This document shows, in pieces, positions 1-8,323 of a DNA stretch of 64,000 nucleotides. The notes below the pieces were generated by a model. That model saw only the letters and a list, made by a program, of their open reading frames with translations. It was not told where the DNA came from and made no database searches. The first letter of the stretch is position 1; each line of letters starts with the position of its first letter. The position numbers were made by a program, and so were the translations under genes. Origin of the DNA: CAVRJC01 sp963721435 (GTDB lineage: Bacteria > Actinomycetota > Acidimicrobiia > IMCC26256 > DASPTH01); NCBI GenBank assembly GCA_963721435.1, contig CAVRJC010000006.1, forward strand, positions 62,001 through 126,000, in the 5' to 3' direction.

Positions 1-960
1 CGCACGCGGGAGCTCACCGTCGACCTTGGGGTGCCCTTCACCGAAGGGTTGCTCGCGACCAATCCCGGCGGGCTCGACCGTCTTGCGATCTACGACCGAA
101 TCGCGGCCGAGGGTGGGCGCATGATCGGGCAGGCCCACTGCCGCGGCATCAACGTGCTGTTGTCGTTCCTCACCCGCCTGCCGTTCGACGCGCTCGACGA
201 GTGGCAGGAGATTCGCGGCCTCACACACGCGGAGCAGCAGCGTGCACTGCGCGATCCGTCGGCGCGCGAGAAGCTCGTCGACGCTGCGATGCACGGCGAC
301 TACACGAAGTGGCGGGGGATCGGCGCGATGCCGCGCAAGCCCGACTGGGACGGCATCCGCGTCTACGAGCGCGGCCTCCCACCCAACCCCACGCTCAACG
401 AGCTCGCCGTCGCCCGGGGTACGACCCCGGCGGACGTGATGATCGACCTCGCGCTCGACACCAACTTCGAGCAGCTCTTCATCCAACCGAGCCTGTACCC
501 GCAGGACCACGACGTGCTCATGAAGGTGCTGCGTCACCCGCGCACGGTGATGACGTTCTCCGACTCCGGCGCGCACATGAGCCAGATCTGCGACTCCTCG
601 ATCCACACCCACCTGCTCGGGTACTGGGTGCGGGAGCAGGGTGAGTTCACGCTCGAAGAAGGCGTGCGCATGATCACACTCGCGCCCGCGCTGGCGTGGG
701 GCTTCGCCGATCGCGGGCTGTTGCGTGAGGGCATGGCCGCCGACGTCAACGTGTTCGATCCCGATGTCGTCGCGCCGTCGGTGCCGCGCATCGTCACCGA
801 CCTGCCCGCGGGCGGGAAGCGCCTCGAGCAGCGGGCGGTCGGCTTCCACGCGACCGTCGTCGGTGGTGAGGTCACCCTCGTCGAGGCCGAGCCCACCGGC
901 GCGCTCCCCGGTGCCCTCATCCGCAACCGTATCGCCGCGCCCCCGCCCGAAACGCGCTGA
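1..960 (+). CDS. N-acyl-D-amino-acid deacylase-type amidohydrolase, C-terminal part
   Basis: The frame is open from base 1, so the 5' end lies outside the window and about 319 residues are visible. The text matches the C-terminal half of Amidohydrolase_3/D-aminoacylase proteins. A 'TFSDSGAHMS' segment carries the likely metal Asp and His. It is followed by 'RMITLAPALAWGFADRGLL' and the 'GMAADVNVFDP' turn that precedes the terminal beta-sandwich. Members hydrolyse N-acyl-D-amino acids, or cyclic amides and carbamates, in the cytoplasm. The exact substrate cannot be read. The GTG at 31 is an internal codon, not a proven start. It is followed 93 nt later by a separate small oxidoreductase gene. 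Confidence 0.85.
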   Translation, partial: RTRELTVDLGVPFTEGLLATNPGGLDRLAIYDRIAAEGGRMIGQAHCRGINVLLSFLTRLPFDALDEWQEIRGLTHAEQQRALRDPSAREKLVDAAMHGDYTKWRGIGAMPRKPDWDGIRVYERGLPPNPTLNELAVARGTTPADVMIDLALDTNFEQLFIQPSLYPQDHDVLMKVLRHPRTVMTFSDSGAHMSQICDSSIHTHLLGYWVREQGEFTLEEGVRMITLAPALAWGFADRGLLREGMAADVNVFDPDVVAPSVPRIVTDLPAGGKRLEQRAVGFHATVVGGEVTLVEAEPTGALPGALIRNRIAAPPPETR

Positions 961-1053
961 CCGCCGCCCCGTTTGCGGTGATGGGCCGCGTTTTCTCCGC
1001 GTACCGCACGCTTGTGGCGCCCATTGGAGTCGAGTACCGATCTGGAGGTGACG

Positions 1054-1524
1054 ATGACCGAAGCCGGATCCGGGGCCCGCTACGTGCGGCCCGGTTGGTT
1101 CACACAACACGTGTTCAACCCCCTCGTCGCCGCGCTGACTCGTGCCGGGCTCAGCGTCTGGGGATCGCGCGAGCTCAGGGTGCGCGGCCGGAAGACGGGC
1201 GAATGGCGGGCGACGCCGGTCAATCTCTTGTCATTCGACGCGAAGCGCTACCTCGTCGCGCCGAGAGGCGAGACCCAGTGGGTGCGGAACTTCCGCGTCG
1301 CCCGCGCCGGCGAGCTGCGGGTCGGCCGCCGCATCGAGGCGTTCACGGCCACCGAGATCGCCGACGCGGCGAAAATCCCGATCCTGCGCGCCTACCTCCA
1401 GCGGTGGAAGGCCGAAGTGGGCGTGTTCTTCGACGGCGTGAGCGGCAAGTCGCCCGACGGCGACCTGCTTCGCATCGCGCCGGACCACCCGGTGTTCGAG
1501 ATCGAGTCCTCGCCGCCGAGCTGA
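1054..1524 (+). CDS. Deazaflavin (F420)-dependent nitroreductase-like protein
   Basis: A 156-residue protein of the DDN/DUF385 split-beta-barrel family, whose members bind F420 or FMN and reduce nitro compounds, quinones or lipids. Visible hallmarks are an N-terminal 'NPLVAALTRAG' helix, the 'LRVRGRKTGEWRATPV' strand pair and 'GETQWVRNFRVARAGELRVG'. The ATG at 1054 is chosen because GGAGG (1044-1048) sits 5 nt upstream; a TTG at 1012 in the same frame has no such site. It converges with the amidohydrolase on the minus strand, only 3 nt away. The family is clear; the substrate is unknown. Confidence 0.85.
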   Translation: MTEAGSGARYVRPGWFTQHVFNPLVAALTRAGLSVWGSRELRVRGRKTGEWRATPVNLLSFDAKRYLVAPRGETQWVRNFRVARAGELRVGRRIEAFTATEIADAAKIPILRAYLQRWKAEVGVFFDGVSGKSPDGDLLRIAPDHPVFEIESSPPS

Positions 1525-1527
1525 GCG

Positions 1528-2586
1528 TCAGAGCCCGTACACGCGAGCGGCGTTGCCCGAGAGCATGAGCTCCCGCTCGGCTTCGGGCACGTCACCGAAC
1601 GCGTTGTCGACGGCTTCGCGCGAGTGCGGCCACGTGGTCGCAGGGTGCGGGAAGTCGGTCGACCACATCACGTTCTCGACGCCGACCTCGTGGCGCAGGT
1701 CGATACCCACTCCGCCGATGAACGTGAGGTACATCTGGCGCTTGAAGTAGGTGCTCGGCAGCTCTTTCAGCTCGGGGAAGGAGTAGTGGCTGCCCGCACG
1801 CGCCATGCGGTCGAGCTGCTTCAGGTAGTACACGAACCAGGTGATGCCCGGCTCGACGAACGCGATCTTCAACTTCGGGAAGCGCTCGAGCACGCCGGGC
1901 ATGATCCAGAACGCGAGGTTCTCGCACAGCATCATCGCGGGCAGTGACGTGAAGATGCCCTTTTGCGGTGTGGGGTCGCGCCGGAAGACGTCCCACATCG
2001 AGGCCTTGTTGCCGAGGTGCTGGCTGATGGTGATGCCGGTCTCCGACAGCGCGGCCCACAGCGAGTCGTAGCGCGCGTCGTAGTAGTCGGGGAACCCGAG
2101 CTCGGTCGGGTAGTTGGGCAGGTGCACCGACCGCGCTTCGAGTGCCGCGAGGCGCTCGACCTCGCTCACCGCGTAGTCGATCTCGATGATCGGCAGTTGG
2201 TACGAGCACACGAGCCGGCGCGGGTTCACGCCCGCGAAGTCGCTCATGCAGTCGTTGAACGCGCGCGCAACCTCCTTCCAGTCGTCGGGGATGAGGTGGA
2301 ACTGCCGGAACGCGCTGAGCTCGGAGTAGAGCACTTCGGCTTCGACGCCGTCGCGGTCCATCGCCGCGAGCCGCGCGTTCGGCTCCCAGTACCCGGGATC
2401 GCGCGCGCCCTCGAGGTCGAAGTTGCCGAGGCCGAAGCTCTGGCCGCCGCGCAGCTCGTCCTCCTCCGCGGCCAACGCCTTCAGCGCGTCGTCGTACTGC
2501 GCCGCGACCTTCGCGCTGAGCCGCTCCCGCACCGAGTCGGCGGTGATGCGCACGTGCGAGTCCGCTGAGATCAGTCGCTCCGGCAT
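1528..2586 (-). CDS. Amidohydrolase 2 family protein (decarboxylase-like TIM barrel)
   Basis: 352 residues. PF04909-type metal-dependent hydrolase, the family of ACMSD and gamma-resorcylate decarboxylases. The N-terminal D-x-H metal motif is 'ISADSHVRI', and the C-terminal metal Asp lies in 'MWSTDFPHPATTWPHSRE'. The start is ATG 2586, preceded by a run of six G on the minus strand with 5 nt spacing; the longer frame back to 2634 lacks a ribosome site. It is divergent from the next amidohydrolase, with a shared 112-bp control region. A role in hydrolysis or decarboxylation of aromatic or CoA-pathway intermediates is inferred. Confidence 0.85.
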   Translation of the reverse strand: MPERLISADSHVRITADSVRERLSAKVAAQYDDALKALAAEEDELRGGQSFGLGNFDLEGARDPGYWEPNARLAAMDRDGVEAEVLYSELSAFRQFHLIPDDWKEVARAFNDCMSDFAGVNPRRLVCSYQLPIIEIDYAVSEVERLAALEARSVHLPNYPTELGFPDYYDARYDSLWAALSETGITISQHLGNKASMWDVFRRDPTPQKGIFTSLPAMMLCENLAFWIMPGVLERFPKLKIAFVEPGITWFVYYLKQLDRMARAGSHYSFPELKELPSTYFKRQMYLTFIGGVGIDLRHEVGVENVMWSTDFPHPATTWPHSREAVDNAFGDVPEAERELMLSGNAARVYGL

Positions 2587-2627
2587 CTCGACCCCCCATG
2601 ATCGGTTGGCGAATTCATCCGTACTAA

Positions 2628-2656
2628 TGGACAAGTCTTAACAGGGCTGGTATGCT
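2628..2656 (+). promoter_or_regulatory. Sigma-70-type promoter for the amidohydrolase at 2699
   Basis: TGGACA (2628-2633) and TATGCT (2651-2656) are separated by exactly 17 bp, which predicts a start near 2663 and a leader of about 36 nt. The site lies in an AT-richer divergent intergenic region. CGGGAG (2687-2692) serves as ribosome site for ATG 2699. Confidence 0.6.
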
Positions 2657-2698
2657 CCACCGCGTCCAGCATTCTTGCAAGCTTTTCGGGAGCCTGTG

Positions 2699-4015
2699 AT
2701 GTCGAACCCGTACCTGATCATCTCGTCCGACTGCCATGCCGGCCCGGAGACCCCGGACTACCGCGAGTTCCTCGACCCGCAGTACCGGGAGCCCTTCGAC
2801 GAGTCGCTCGAGGAGCGTCAGCGCCTCATCGCGGAGAACAAGCTCGCGAGCCCGATCTCGATGGGCGGCGACGAAGAATTCCAGGAGGAGTGGTTCGGCC
2901 ACGACGAAGGCGAGGAGAGCCTGCACGAGGGCGGGCTGCGCTGCGGCTGGGACGCCCCGAAGCGCGACAAGGAGCTCGACAACGACGGCGTCACCGCCGA
3001 AGTCATCTTCCCCGGCCCCGACGCCGCCACCGGCAGCATGGGCGCGCCGTTCGGTGCGGGCCTCGTGCTCCACGCCGAAGTGCCGCCCGACCTCATGCTC
3101 GCGGGTGCGAAGGCGTACAACCGCTGGCTCGCCGAGCTGTGCCAGCACACGCCCGAGCGGCGCAAGGGCCTCGCCATCGCGCCGATCCTCGGCAACGTCG
3201 ACGCCGCGGTCGAGGAGATCCGTCGCTCGCACGAGTCCGGCCTCACCGGTGGCGTCATGATCCCCGCGATGTGGGGCGACTACCCGTCGTACGCACACGA
3301 CATCTACGACCCTGTGTGGGCAGTGTGCGAAGAGCTGCACATGCCGGTGCACACGCACTCCGGCCCCGGCGCGCTCCACGACTACGGCGCCGGCGCGGGC
3401 GTGTTCGGCCTGTACGTGAGCGAGACGCGCTGGTGGACCGCGCGTCCGATGTGGTTCCTGCTCTGCTCCGGCGCGTTCGAGAAGTACCCCGGCCTGAAGT
3501 TCGCGACCACCGAGGCCGGCTGCTTCTGGGCCGCCGACCTGCTCTGGACGATGGACGAGGTCTTCAACCGCAACCACGGCGCGCGCAAGACCGAGCACCG
3601 TTTCGATCTCCTGAAGATGCGCCCGAGCGAGTACTTCGACCGCAACATCAAGATCGGGTCGTCGAACACGCGCCGCCGTGAGCTCGGCCGTCGCTACGAG
3701 ATCGGCGTCGACAACATCATGTGGGGCAACGACTTCCCGCACCCCGAGGGCACGTGGCCGTACACGCGTGAGTTCCTGAAGCAGCGCTTCTGGGACATCC
3801 CGATCGACGAGACCGAGAAGATGCTCGGCCTCAACCACGCCGAGTTCTACGAGTTCGACCTCGAGCCGCTGCGGGCCATCGCGCAGCGCGTCGGGCCGAC
3901 CCCCGAAGACCTCGGGCAGACCGACCCCGCGGCGTTCGCGAAGTGGGACGACCTGCGCGAGGTCGGCCGCTCGTGGCTCACCGGCAAGGAGCTCGCCGGC
4001 GGGAGCATGAGCTGA
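2699..4015 (+). CDS. Amidohydrolase 2 family protein
   Basis: 438 residues. It begins 'MSNPYLIISSDCHAGPETPDYREFLDP', where the D-C-H triad supplies the first metal ligands. It ends with 'IMWGNDFPHPEGTWPYTREFL', where the Asp completes the site. Long insertions with 'GGDEEF' and acidic stretches are typical of the large actinobacterial members of PF04909. ATG 2699 is favoured over 2675 because CGGGAG lies 6 nt upstream and the promoter falls just before it. It is followed by a cupin and a sulfotransferase gene in the same direction, perhaps co-transcribed. Substrate unknown. Confidence 0.85.
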   Translation: MSNPYLIISSDCHAGPETPDYREFLDPQYREPFDESLEERQRLIAENKLASPISMGGDEEFQEEWFGHDEGEESLHEGGLRCGWDAPKRDKELDNDGVTAEVIFPGPDAATGSMGAPFGAGLVLHAEVPPDLMLAGAKAYNRWLAELCQHTPERRKGLAIAPILGNVDAAVEEIRRSHESGLTGGVMIPAMWGDYPSYAHDIYDPVWAVCEELHMPVHTHSGPGALHDYGAGAGVFGLYVSETRWWTARPMWFLLCSGAFEKYPGLKFATTEAGCFWAADLLWTMDEVFNRNHGARKTEHRFDLLKMRPSEYFDRNIKIGSSNTRRRELGRRYEIGVDNIMWGNDFPHPEGTWPYTREFLKQRFWDIPIDETEKMLGLNHAEFYEFDLEPLRAIAQRVGPTPEDLGQTDPAAFAKWDDLREVGRSWLTGKELAGGSMS

Positions 4016-4039
4016 CGGAGCCGGACGAGGGAGTTGGCC

Positions 4040-4045
4040 TAGCGT
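4040..4045 (+). promoter_or_regulatory. Candidate leaderless -10 (TAGCGT) before the cupin gene
   Basis: TAGCGT ends 8 nt before ATG 4054, and no Shine-Dalgarno sequence is visible. The spacing fits transcription starting at or next to the start codon. It matches the pattern seen before about a dozen other genes here. Confidence 0.45.
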
Positions 4046-4053
4046 CCCCGATC

Positions 4054-4455
4054 ATGGGGATCCGCAGAGTCATCACCGGTGATGTCGACGGGCGCTCGCG
4101 CGTCATCGTCGACGGTCCTGCGCACGAGGTCGGGGCGATCGACGAGATCTGGGTATCGAGCCCTGACGCGCCGCTCGGCGTCGATCCGACGGAGCTGGAC
4201 ATCACGTTGGAGCCGCCCGCAGGCGGCGTGCGGTTCCGCGTGGCGGCGATCCCACCGAACTCGCCGCGCTTCCACGTGACCAACACCGTCGACTACCTGT
4301 ACGTGCTCGACGGCGACATCACGCTCGAGCTCGACGACGGCAGCGTGCTGTTGCACCCCGGTGACTGTGTGGTGCAGCGCGAGACGAACCACTCGTGGCG
4401 CAACGACAACGACTTCCCGGTCCGGCTCGTCGCGGTGATGGTGTCGCTGGCGTGA
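4054..4455 (+). CDS. Small cupin-domain protein
   Basis: 133 residues. Single beta-barrel cupin: 'SPRFHVTNTVDYLYVLDGDITLELDDG' forms motif 1 and 'LHPGDCVVQRETNHSWRN' forms motif 2, with the His of 'NHSW' as a probable metal ligand. Such proteins serve as small dioxygenases, isomerases or ligand sensors; which applies here is not shown. The start is ATG 4054, supported by the TAGCGT element just upstream. Its stop is linked to the sulfotransferase start by a GTG-AGA-TGA triplet run, so the genes are very likely coupled. Confidence 0.8.
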   Translation: MGIRRVITGDVDGRSRVIVDGPAHEVGAIDEIWVSSPDAPLGVDPTELDITLEPPAGGVRFRVAAIPPNSPRFHVTNTVDYLYVLDGDITLELDDGSVLLHPGDCVVQRETNHSWRNDNDFPVRLVAVMVSLA

Positions 4456-4456
4456 G

Positions 4457-5590
4457 ATGACGGGCACGCTGGATCGCGACGCGATCCTCACCGAGGGCGC
4501 GGCGCGCGCGGGTGCCAAGTCCGGCGACATCGACGAGGGCGCCGACTGGGTGCACGCGCTGGGCGTGCTGGTCGACAGCGCGAACCGCGAGGGGCATCTC
4601 AGCGACGCCGGCGCCGCGGCCATGGGCGAGAAGCTCACCGATCTCACGCGCGAGCGGCTGCAAGCCGACGCACTGCTGCTCGACCACCCCGATCTCGCGG
4701 GGCGCCCGGTGTCGGTGCGGTTCGCGGTCTCGGGATTCGCGCGCTCGGGCACCACGGTGCTGCATCGCCTGCTCGGGTGCGATCCCGACGTCGACTTCCT
4801 CCCCACGTGGCAGGCGTTCCGCCCGGTGCCGAGTGGGCAGTGCGCGCCGACGGACGACCCGCGCCGTGACGAGATGAACGCGGCCGTCGAGATGATGCGG
4901 CAGATGGGCGCGCTCGCGGTGCATCCCATGTCGACCGACGAGCCCGAGGAAGAGGTGTTCCTCCTCCAGCACAGCTTCGCGTCGCTGCTCGCCGAGTTGA
5001 ACTGCCCGCTGCCGACCTACGTCGAGTTCCTCGCAACCCGGGATCAGCGCGGCGCGTACGAGTTCGTGTTCGACCTGATCCGGCTCAACCAGTGGGCCGC
5101 CAGCGCTCCGTTCGATCGGCCGCGCGTCGCCAAGTCACCACAGTTCCTCTTCGACCTCGAGACCGTGCTCGACGTGATGCGCGACGCGACGATCGTGTGG
5201 ATGCACCGCGACCCGATCGAGGTCGTCGGCTCGTACTGCAGCATCTACGCCAACGGCCGGATGCGGTTCATGGACCACGTCGATCGCCACGAAGTCGGCC
5301 GTGAACGCGTCGCCGAGCTCGAGCACATCGCACGACGCGGCGCGGCCGCGCGGGCGCAGCACCCCGATCGTTTCTTCGACGTCGACTACGCACGCATGAT
5401 GCGCGAGCCGCTCACGGTACTCGCCGAGGTCTACGACGCAGCCGGCCTCGAGCTGACCGACGCCACCGTCGCGAACGCACGAGCGTGGCTCGATGCCAAC
5501 CCCAAGGGCGCGGGTGGTCGTCACGCCTACGACCTCGCCGACTACGGCCTCGACCCCGACGACATCCGTAGCCGCTTCGCCACGGCCTGA
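4457..5590 (+). CDS. Sulfotransferase family protein
   Basis: 377 residues. The 5'-phosphosulfate loop is 'FARSGTTVLHRLLGCDP' near residue 90. A 3'-phosphate segment, 'VWMHRDPIEVVGSYCSIY', lies near residue 240, and 'RVAKSPQFLFDLETVL' lies between them. This layout is that of Sulfotransferase_3-type enzymes, which move a sulfuryl group from PAPS to a hydroxyl or amine acceptor. Relatives are common beside fatty-acid and steroid genes in actinobacteria. ATG 4457 overlaps a two-codon GTG mini-frame that itself overlaps the cupin stop, so translation is probably coupled. The acceptor is unknown. Confidence 0.85.
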   Translation: MTGTLDRDAILTEGAARAGAKSGDIDEGADWVHALGVLVDSANREGHLSDAGAAAMGEKLTDLTRERLQADALLLDHPDLAGRPVSVRFAVSGFARSGTTVLHRLLGCDPDVDFLPTWQAFRPVPSGQCAPTDDPRRDEMNAAVEMMRQMGALAVHPMSTDEPEEEVFLLQHSFASLLAELNCPLPTYVEFLATRDQRGAYEFVFDLIRLNQWAASAPFDRPRVAKSPQFLFDLETVLDVMRDATIVWMHRDPIEVVGSYCSIYANGRMRFMDHVDRHEVGRERVAELEHIARRGAAARAQHPDRFFDVDYARMMREPLTVLAEVYDAAGLELTDATVANARAWLDANPKGAGGRHAYDLADYGLDPDDIRSRFATA

Positions 5591-5605
5591 ATACAGAGGA
5601 CAACA

Positions 5606-6445
5606 GTGCCCGCGTATCAGCACATCGCCTATGCCGTCGACGACGGCATCCTCACCGTCACGCTCGACCGCCCGGACCGGCTGAACGCGTTCACGACGCG
5701 CATGGGCCACGAGCTCTGCGACGCGTTCGACGAGTCCGACGCCGACGACTCGGTGCGCGCGGTCGTCATCACCGGGCGTGGGCGCGCGTTCTGCGCAGGG
5801 ATGGACCTCGGCGGTGGGTCGTCGACCTTCGACGTCGAGGCGAAGGGCGGTCCGTCGGTCGACGAGTACCGCGACGCGGGCGGTGTCGTCACCCTGCGGA
5901 TGTACGCGAGCAAGAAGCCGATCATCGCGGCGGTGAACGGCGCGGCCGTCGGCGTCGGCGCGACCATGACGCTGGCGGCCGACGTGCGGCTGGCGAGCGA
6001 GCAGGCGCGCTACGGCTTCGTGTTCAGTCGCCGGGGGCTCCCGACCGAGTCGAACTCGAGTTGGTTCCTCCCTCGCATCGTCGGCATCTCGCAGGCGCTC
6101 GACTGGTGCTTCGTCGGTGAGCTCATCGACGCCGCCGAAGCGCGGCGTGGCGGCCTGGTCAAGGAAGTGCTCGCGGCCGACGGGCTGCTCCCCGCGGCGT
6201 CGGCGCTCGCGCACCGTTGGGCCGACGGCACGAGCGCGGTCTCGATCGCGGTGATCCGCTCGCTGCTCCTGCGCATGCAGGCCGCCGAGCACCCGATCGC
6301 GGCGCATCTCGTGGAGTCGCAGGCGATCCACGCGCTCGGCAGCAGCCCCGACGTGCACGAGGGCGTGGCTGCGTTCCTCGAGAAGCGCACGCCCGACTTC
6401 CCGATGCGCGTCTCGACCGACCTGCCGGACTTGTTCGGGCCCTGA
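5606..6445 (+). CDS. Enoyl-CoA hydratase/isomerase (crotonase fold)
   Basis: 279 residues with GTG start 5606, preceded by AGAGGA at 9 nt. Crotonase features: 'LDRPDRLNAFT' near the N-terminus, the oxyanion-hole segment 'GRGRAFCAGMDLGG', and the second loop 'VNGAAVGVGATMTLAADVRLAS'. 'GLPTESNSSWFLPRIVG' contains a Glu at the usual catalytic position. The likely reaction is hydration or isomerisation of an acyl-CoA. It follows the sulfotransferase by 15 nt and converges with the acyl-CoA dehydrogenase at 6461, which could act in the same beta-oxidation route. Confidence 0.85.
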   Translation: MPAYQHIAYAVDDGILTVTLDRPDRLNAFTTRMGHELCDAFDESDADDSVRAVVITGRGRAFCAGMDLGGGSSTFDVEAKGGPSVDEYRDAGGVVTLRMYASKKPIIAAVNGAAVGVGATMTLAADVRLASEQARYGFVFSRRGLPTESNSSWFLPRIVGISQALDWCFVGELIDAAEARRGGLVKEVLAADGLLPAASALAHRWADGTSAVSIAVIRSLLLRMQAAEHPIAAHLVESQAIHALGSSPDVHEGVAAFLEKRTPDFPMRVSTDLPDLFGP

Positions 6446-6460
6446 GAACGCGAGGTAGGG

Positions 6461-7636
6461 CTAGTAGCCGCGGGGGAGGCCCATGATGTTCTGGGCGACG
6501 TAGTTGAGGGTCATTTCCTGGGTGACGGGGGCGATGCTCATGAGGCGGGCTTCGCGCCAGTAGCGCTCGACGTGGTATTCGGTGGCGTAGCCCATGCCGC
6601 CGAGCGTCTGCATCGCGCGGTCGGCGGCGAGGAACGCGGCTTCGGCGGCGAGGTACTTGCCGGTGTTGGCCATCTCGCCGCATTCGAGGCCGGCGTCGTA
6701 GCGGCGTCCGGCGTCGCGGGCGATCATCAACGCGGCTTTCAGGCGCATCCGCGCGAGCGCGAGGGGATGCGAGATCGCCTGGTACGACCCGATGGGGTGG
6801 TCGAACACCACGCGTTCCTTCGCGTAGGTGACGGCACGGTCGAGCGCGACTTCGCCGATCCCGATCGACTCGTGCGCCAACAACACGCGTTCGGGGTTCA
6901 GGCCGTGCAGCAACTGCTTGAAGCCCTCGCCCTCGTTGCCGACGAGACGCCACTCCGGCACCGGCAGGCCGTCGTACGCGACTTCACACGACGCGACCGC
7001 GTTACGCCCGAGCTTGGGGATCGGGCGGATGTCGACATAATCGGGATCCAGGTCCGCGAGGAACAAGCTCAACCCGCGCAGCCCGGCTTTCGGGTCGGGG
7101 TTGGTGCGCGCGATCAACAACACCACTTCCGACTCGAGCGCCTTGGTGGTCCACACCTTGCGGCCCGTGACCTTCCAGCCACCCTTGCCGTCAGGCTCCG
7201 CGCGTGTCGTGATCCGCGACGTGTCGGTCCCCGCGTCGGGCTCGGTCACCCCGAACGCGACATGCAGCTCACCCGCAACCGCGCGCGGCAAGAACTCCGA
7301 CTTCAACCGGTCGTTGCCGAAATGCACCACCGGGTTCAACCCGAACACCGTGAGATGCAACGCCGAGCAGCCGTTCATCGCCGCACCGCTGCGCGCGATC
7401 TCGCGCATCATCACCGCAGCTTCGCTGATGCCCATCCCCCCGCCACCGAACTCCTCGGGGATCGCGAGCCCGAGCCAGCCCCCCTCGGCCATCTTGGCGT
7501 AGTAGTCCCACGGGAACAGGTGCTCCCGGTCACATTTCGCCCAGTAGTCGTCGTCGAAGCCCGAGCACACCTTGCGCACGCCCTCCGCGATCAACTGCTG
7601 ATCTTCACTGAGCCCTTCGAATCCGTCATCGATCAT
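6461..7636 (-). CDS. Acyl-CoA dehydrogenase
   Basis: 391 residues, the normal ACAD length, starting at ATG 7636 ('MIDDGFEGLSEDQQ'). Upstream frame extension to 8236 is antisense to the next genes and is rejected. Family hallmarks are 'AFGVTEPDAGTDTSRITTRA' for FAD and substrate binding, 'WTTKA', and 'GGMGYATEYHVERYWREARL'. At the position of the usual catalytic 'EGT' motif it reads 'IAPVTQEM', so the canonical Glu is replaced. The active base may lie elsewhere, as in some subfamilies. It is divergent from the glucodextranase-like gene. Confidence 0.85.
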   Translation of the reverse strand: MIDDGFEGLSEDQQLIAEGVRKVCSGFDDDYWAKCDREHLFPWDYYAKMAEGGWLGLAIPEEFGGGGMGISEAAVMMREIARSGAAMNGCSALHLTVFGLNPVVHFGNDRLKSEFLPRAVAGELHVAFGVTEPDAGTDTSRITTRAEPDGKGGWKVTGRKVWTTKALESEVVLLIARTNPDPKAGLRGLSLFLADLDPDYVDIRPIPKLGRNAVASCEVAYDGLPVPEWRLVGNEGEGFKQLLHGLNPERVLLAHESIGIGEVALDRAVTYAKERVVFDHPIGSYQAISHPLALARMRLKAALMIARDAGRRYDAGLECGEMANTGKYLAAEAAFLAADRAMQTLGGMGYATEYHVERYWREARLMSIAPVTQEMTLNYVAQNIMGLPRGY

Positions 7637-7702
7637 TGGGTCATCATGCCGCAGGATGAGGCAAGATCGCTCCCTCCCGAACCACCGACCAGGGGGAACG
7701 TG

Positions 7703-8323
7703 GTGGCTGATCTCACGCTCGGACGACTGATCTGCGGTACTGCGTCGGTCGTCGACGGCACGTATGTGTGGACCGACTACGCCTACGACGACACCGGCGC
7801 GTCGGCGACCGAGCTCGGGGGCGGCGCCGTCGTGTACCCCGACGGTGCTGCCAACGCCGCCGACCTGATCCAGCTGCAGATCCGCCCGGGCGTCGACGGC
7901 CTCCACATCCGCGCGGTGCTGCAGACCCTGGACGAGGCGTCGCGGCCCGTGCTCGCGGTCGGGTTCGACACCGATCGTGACCCCACGACGGGCGCCGCCA
8001 CCTTCCCGGGCGATGCGTGGAATGCCGTGCCGCCGCTCGGCATCGAGCTGGTCGTTGTGATCACCGGCGCCGGGGGAGAGCTGCGCCGGTTCGAGTCGGG
8101 GCGTTGGGCGACGGTCGCGACGTTCCCGTCCGCCGTCGACGTCGACAGCACCATGATCGAGGCGACGGTGCCGAGCGCGCACCTCGACCCGCGTGGCGCG
8201 ATCTGGCGCGCGTTCGCCGCGGTCGGGCTCGCGCACGACGGTGGGTCGTTCCTCGATGGCGCCGGCGCGATCTACGACCTCGCGTTCGTCGGGAACGAGA
8301 CCGCCGCGCGGCGCGAGGTGTGA
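7703..8323 (+). CDS. Glucodextranase-C-like beta-sandwich protein, first half of a split pair
   Basis: 206 residues. The text 'TLGRLICGTASVVDGTYVWTDYAYDDTGA' and 'GFDTDRDPTTGAATFPGD' resembles the carbohydrate-binding-like beta-sandwich seen N-terminal to esterase domains in some actinobacterial secreted proteins. This is recognition by eye, so moderate confidence. The start is GTG 7703, with AGGGGG (7691-7696) 6 nt upstream; a GTG at 7700 is also possible. No signal peptide is visible, although relatives are usually exported. Its last four bases (GTGA) are shared with the start of the alpha/beta-hydrolase gene. Confidence 0.6.
   Translation: MADLTLGRLICGTASVVDGTYVWTDYAYDDTGASATELGGGAVVYPDGAANAADLIQLQIRPGVDGLHIRAVLQTLDEASRPVLAVGFDTDRDPTTGAATFPGDAWNAVPPLGIELVVVITGAGGELRRFESGRWATVATFPSAVDVDSTMIEATVPSAHLDPRGAIWRAFAAVGLAHDGGSFLDGAGAIYDLAFVGNETAARREV

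Noticed and set aside
7637..8236. N-terminal extension of the acyl-CoA dehydrogenase frame
   Set aside because: Would add about 200 residues antisense to the glucodextranase-like gene; ACAD length and N-terminus fit ATG 7636.
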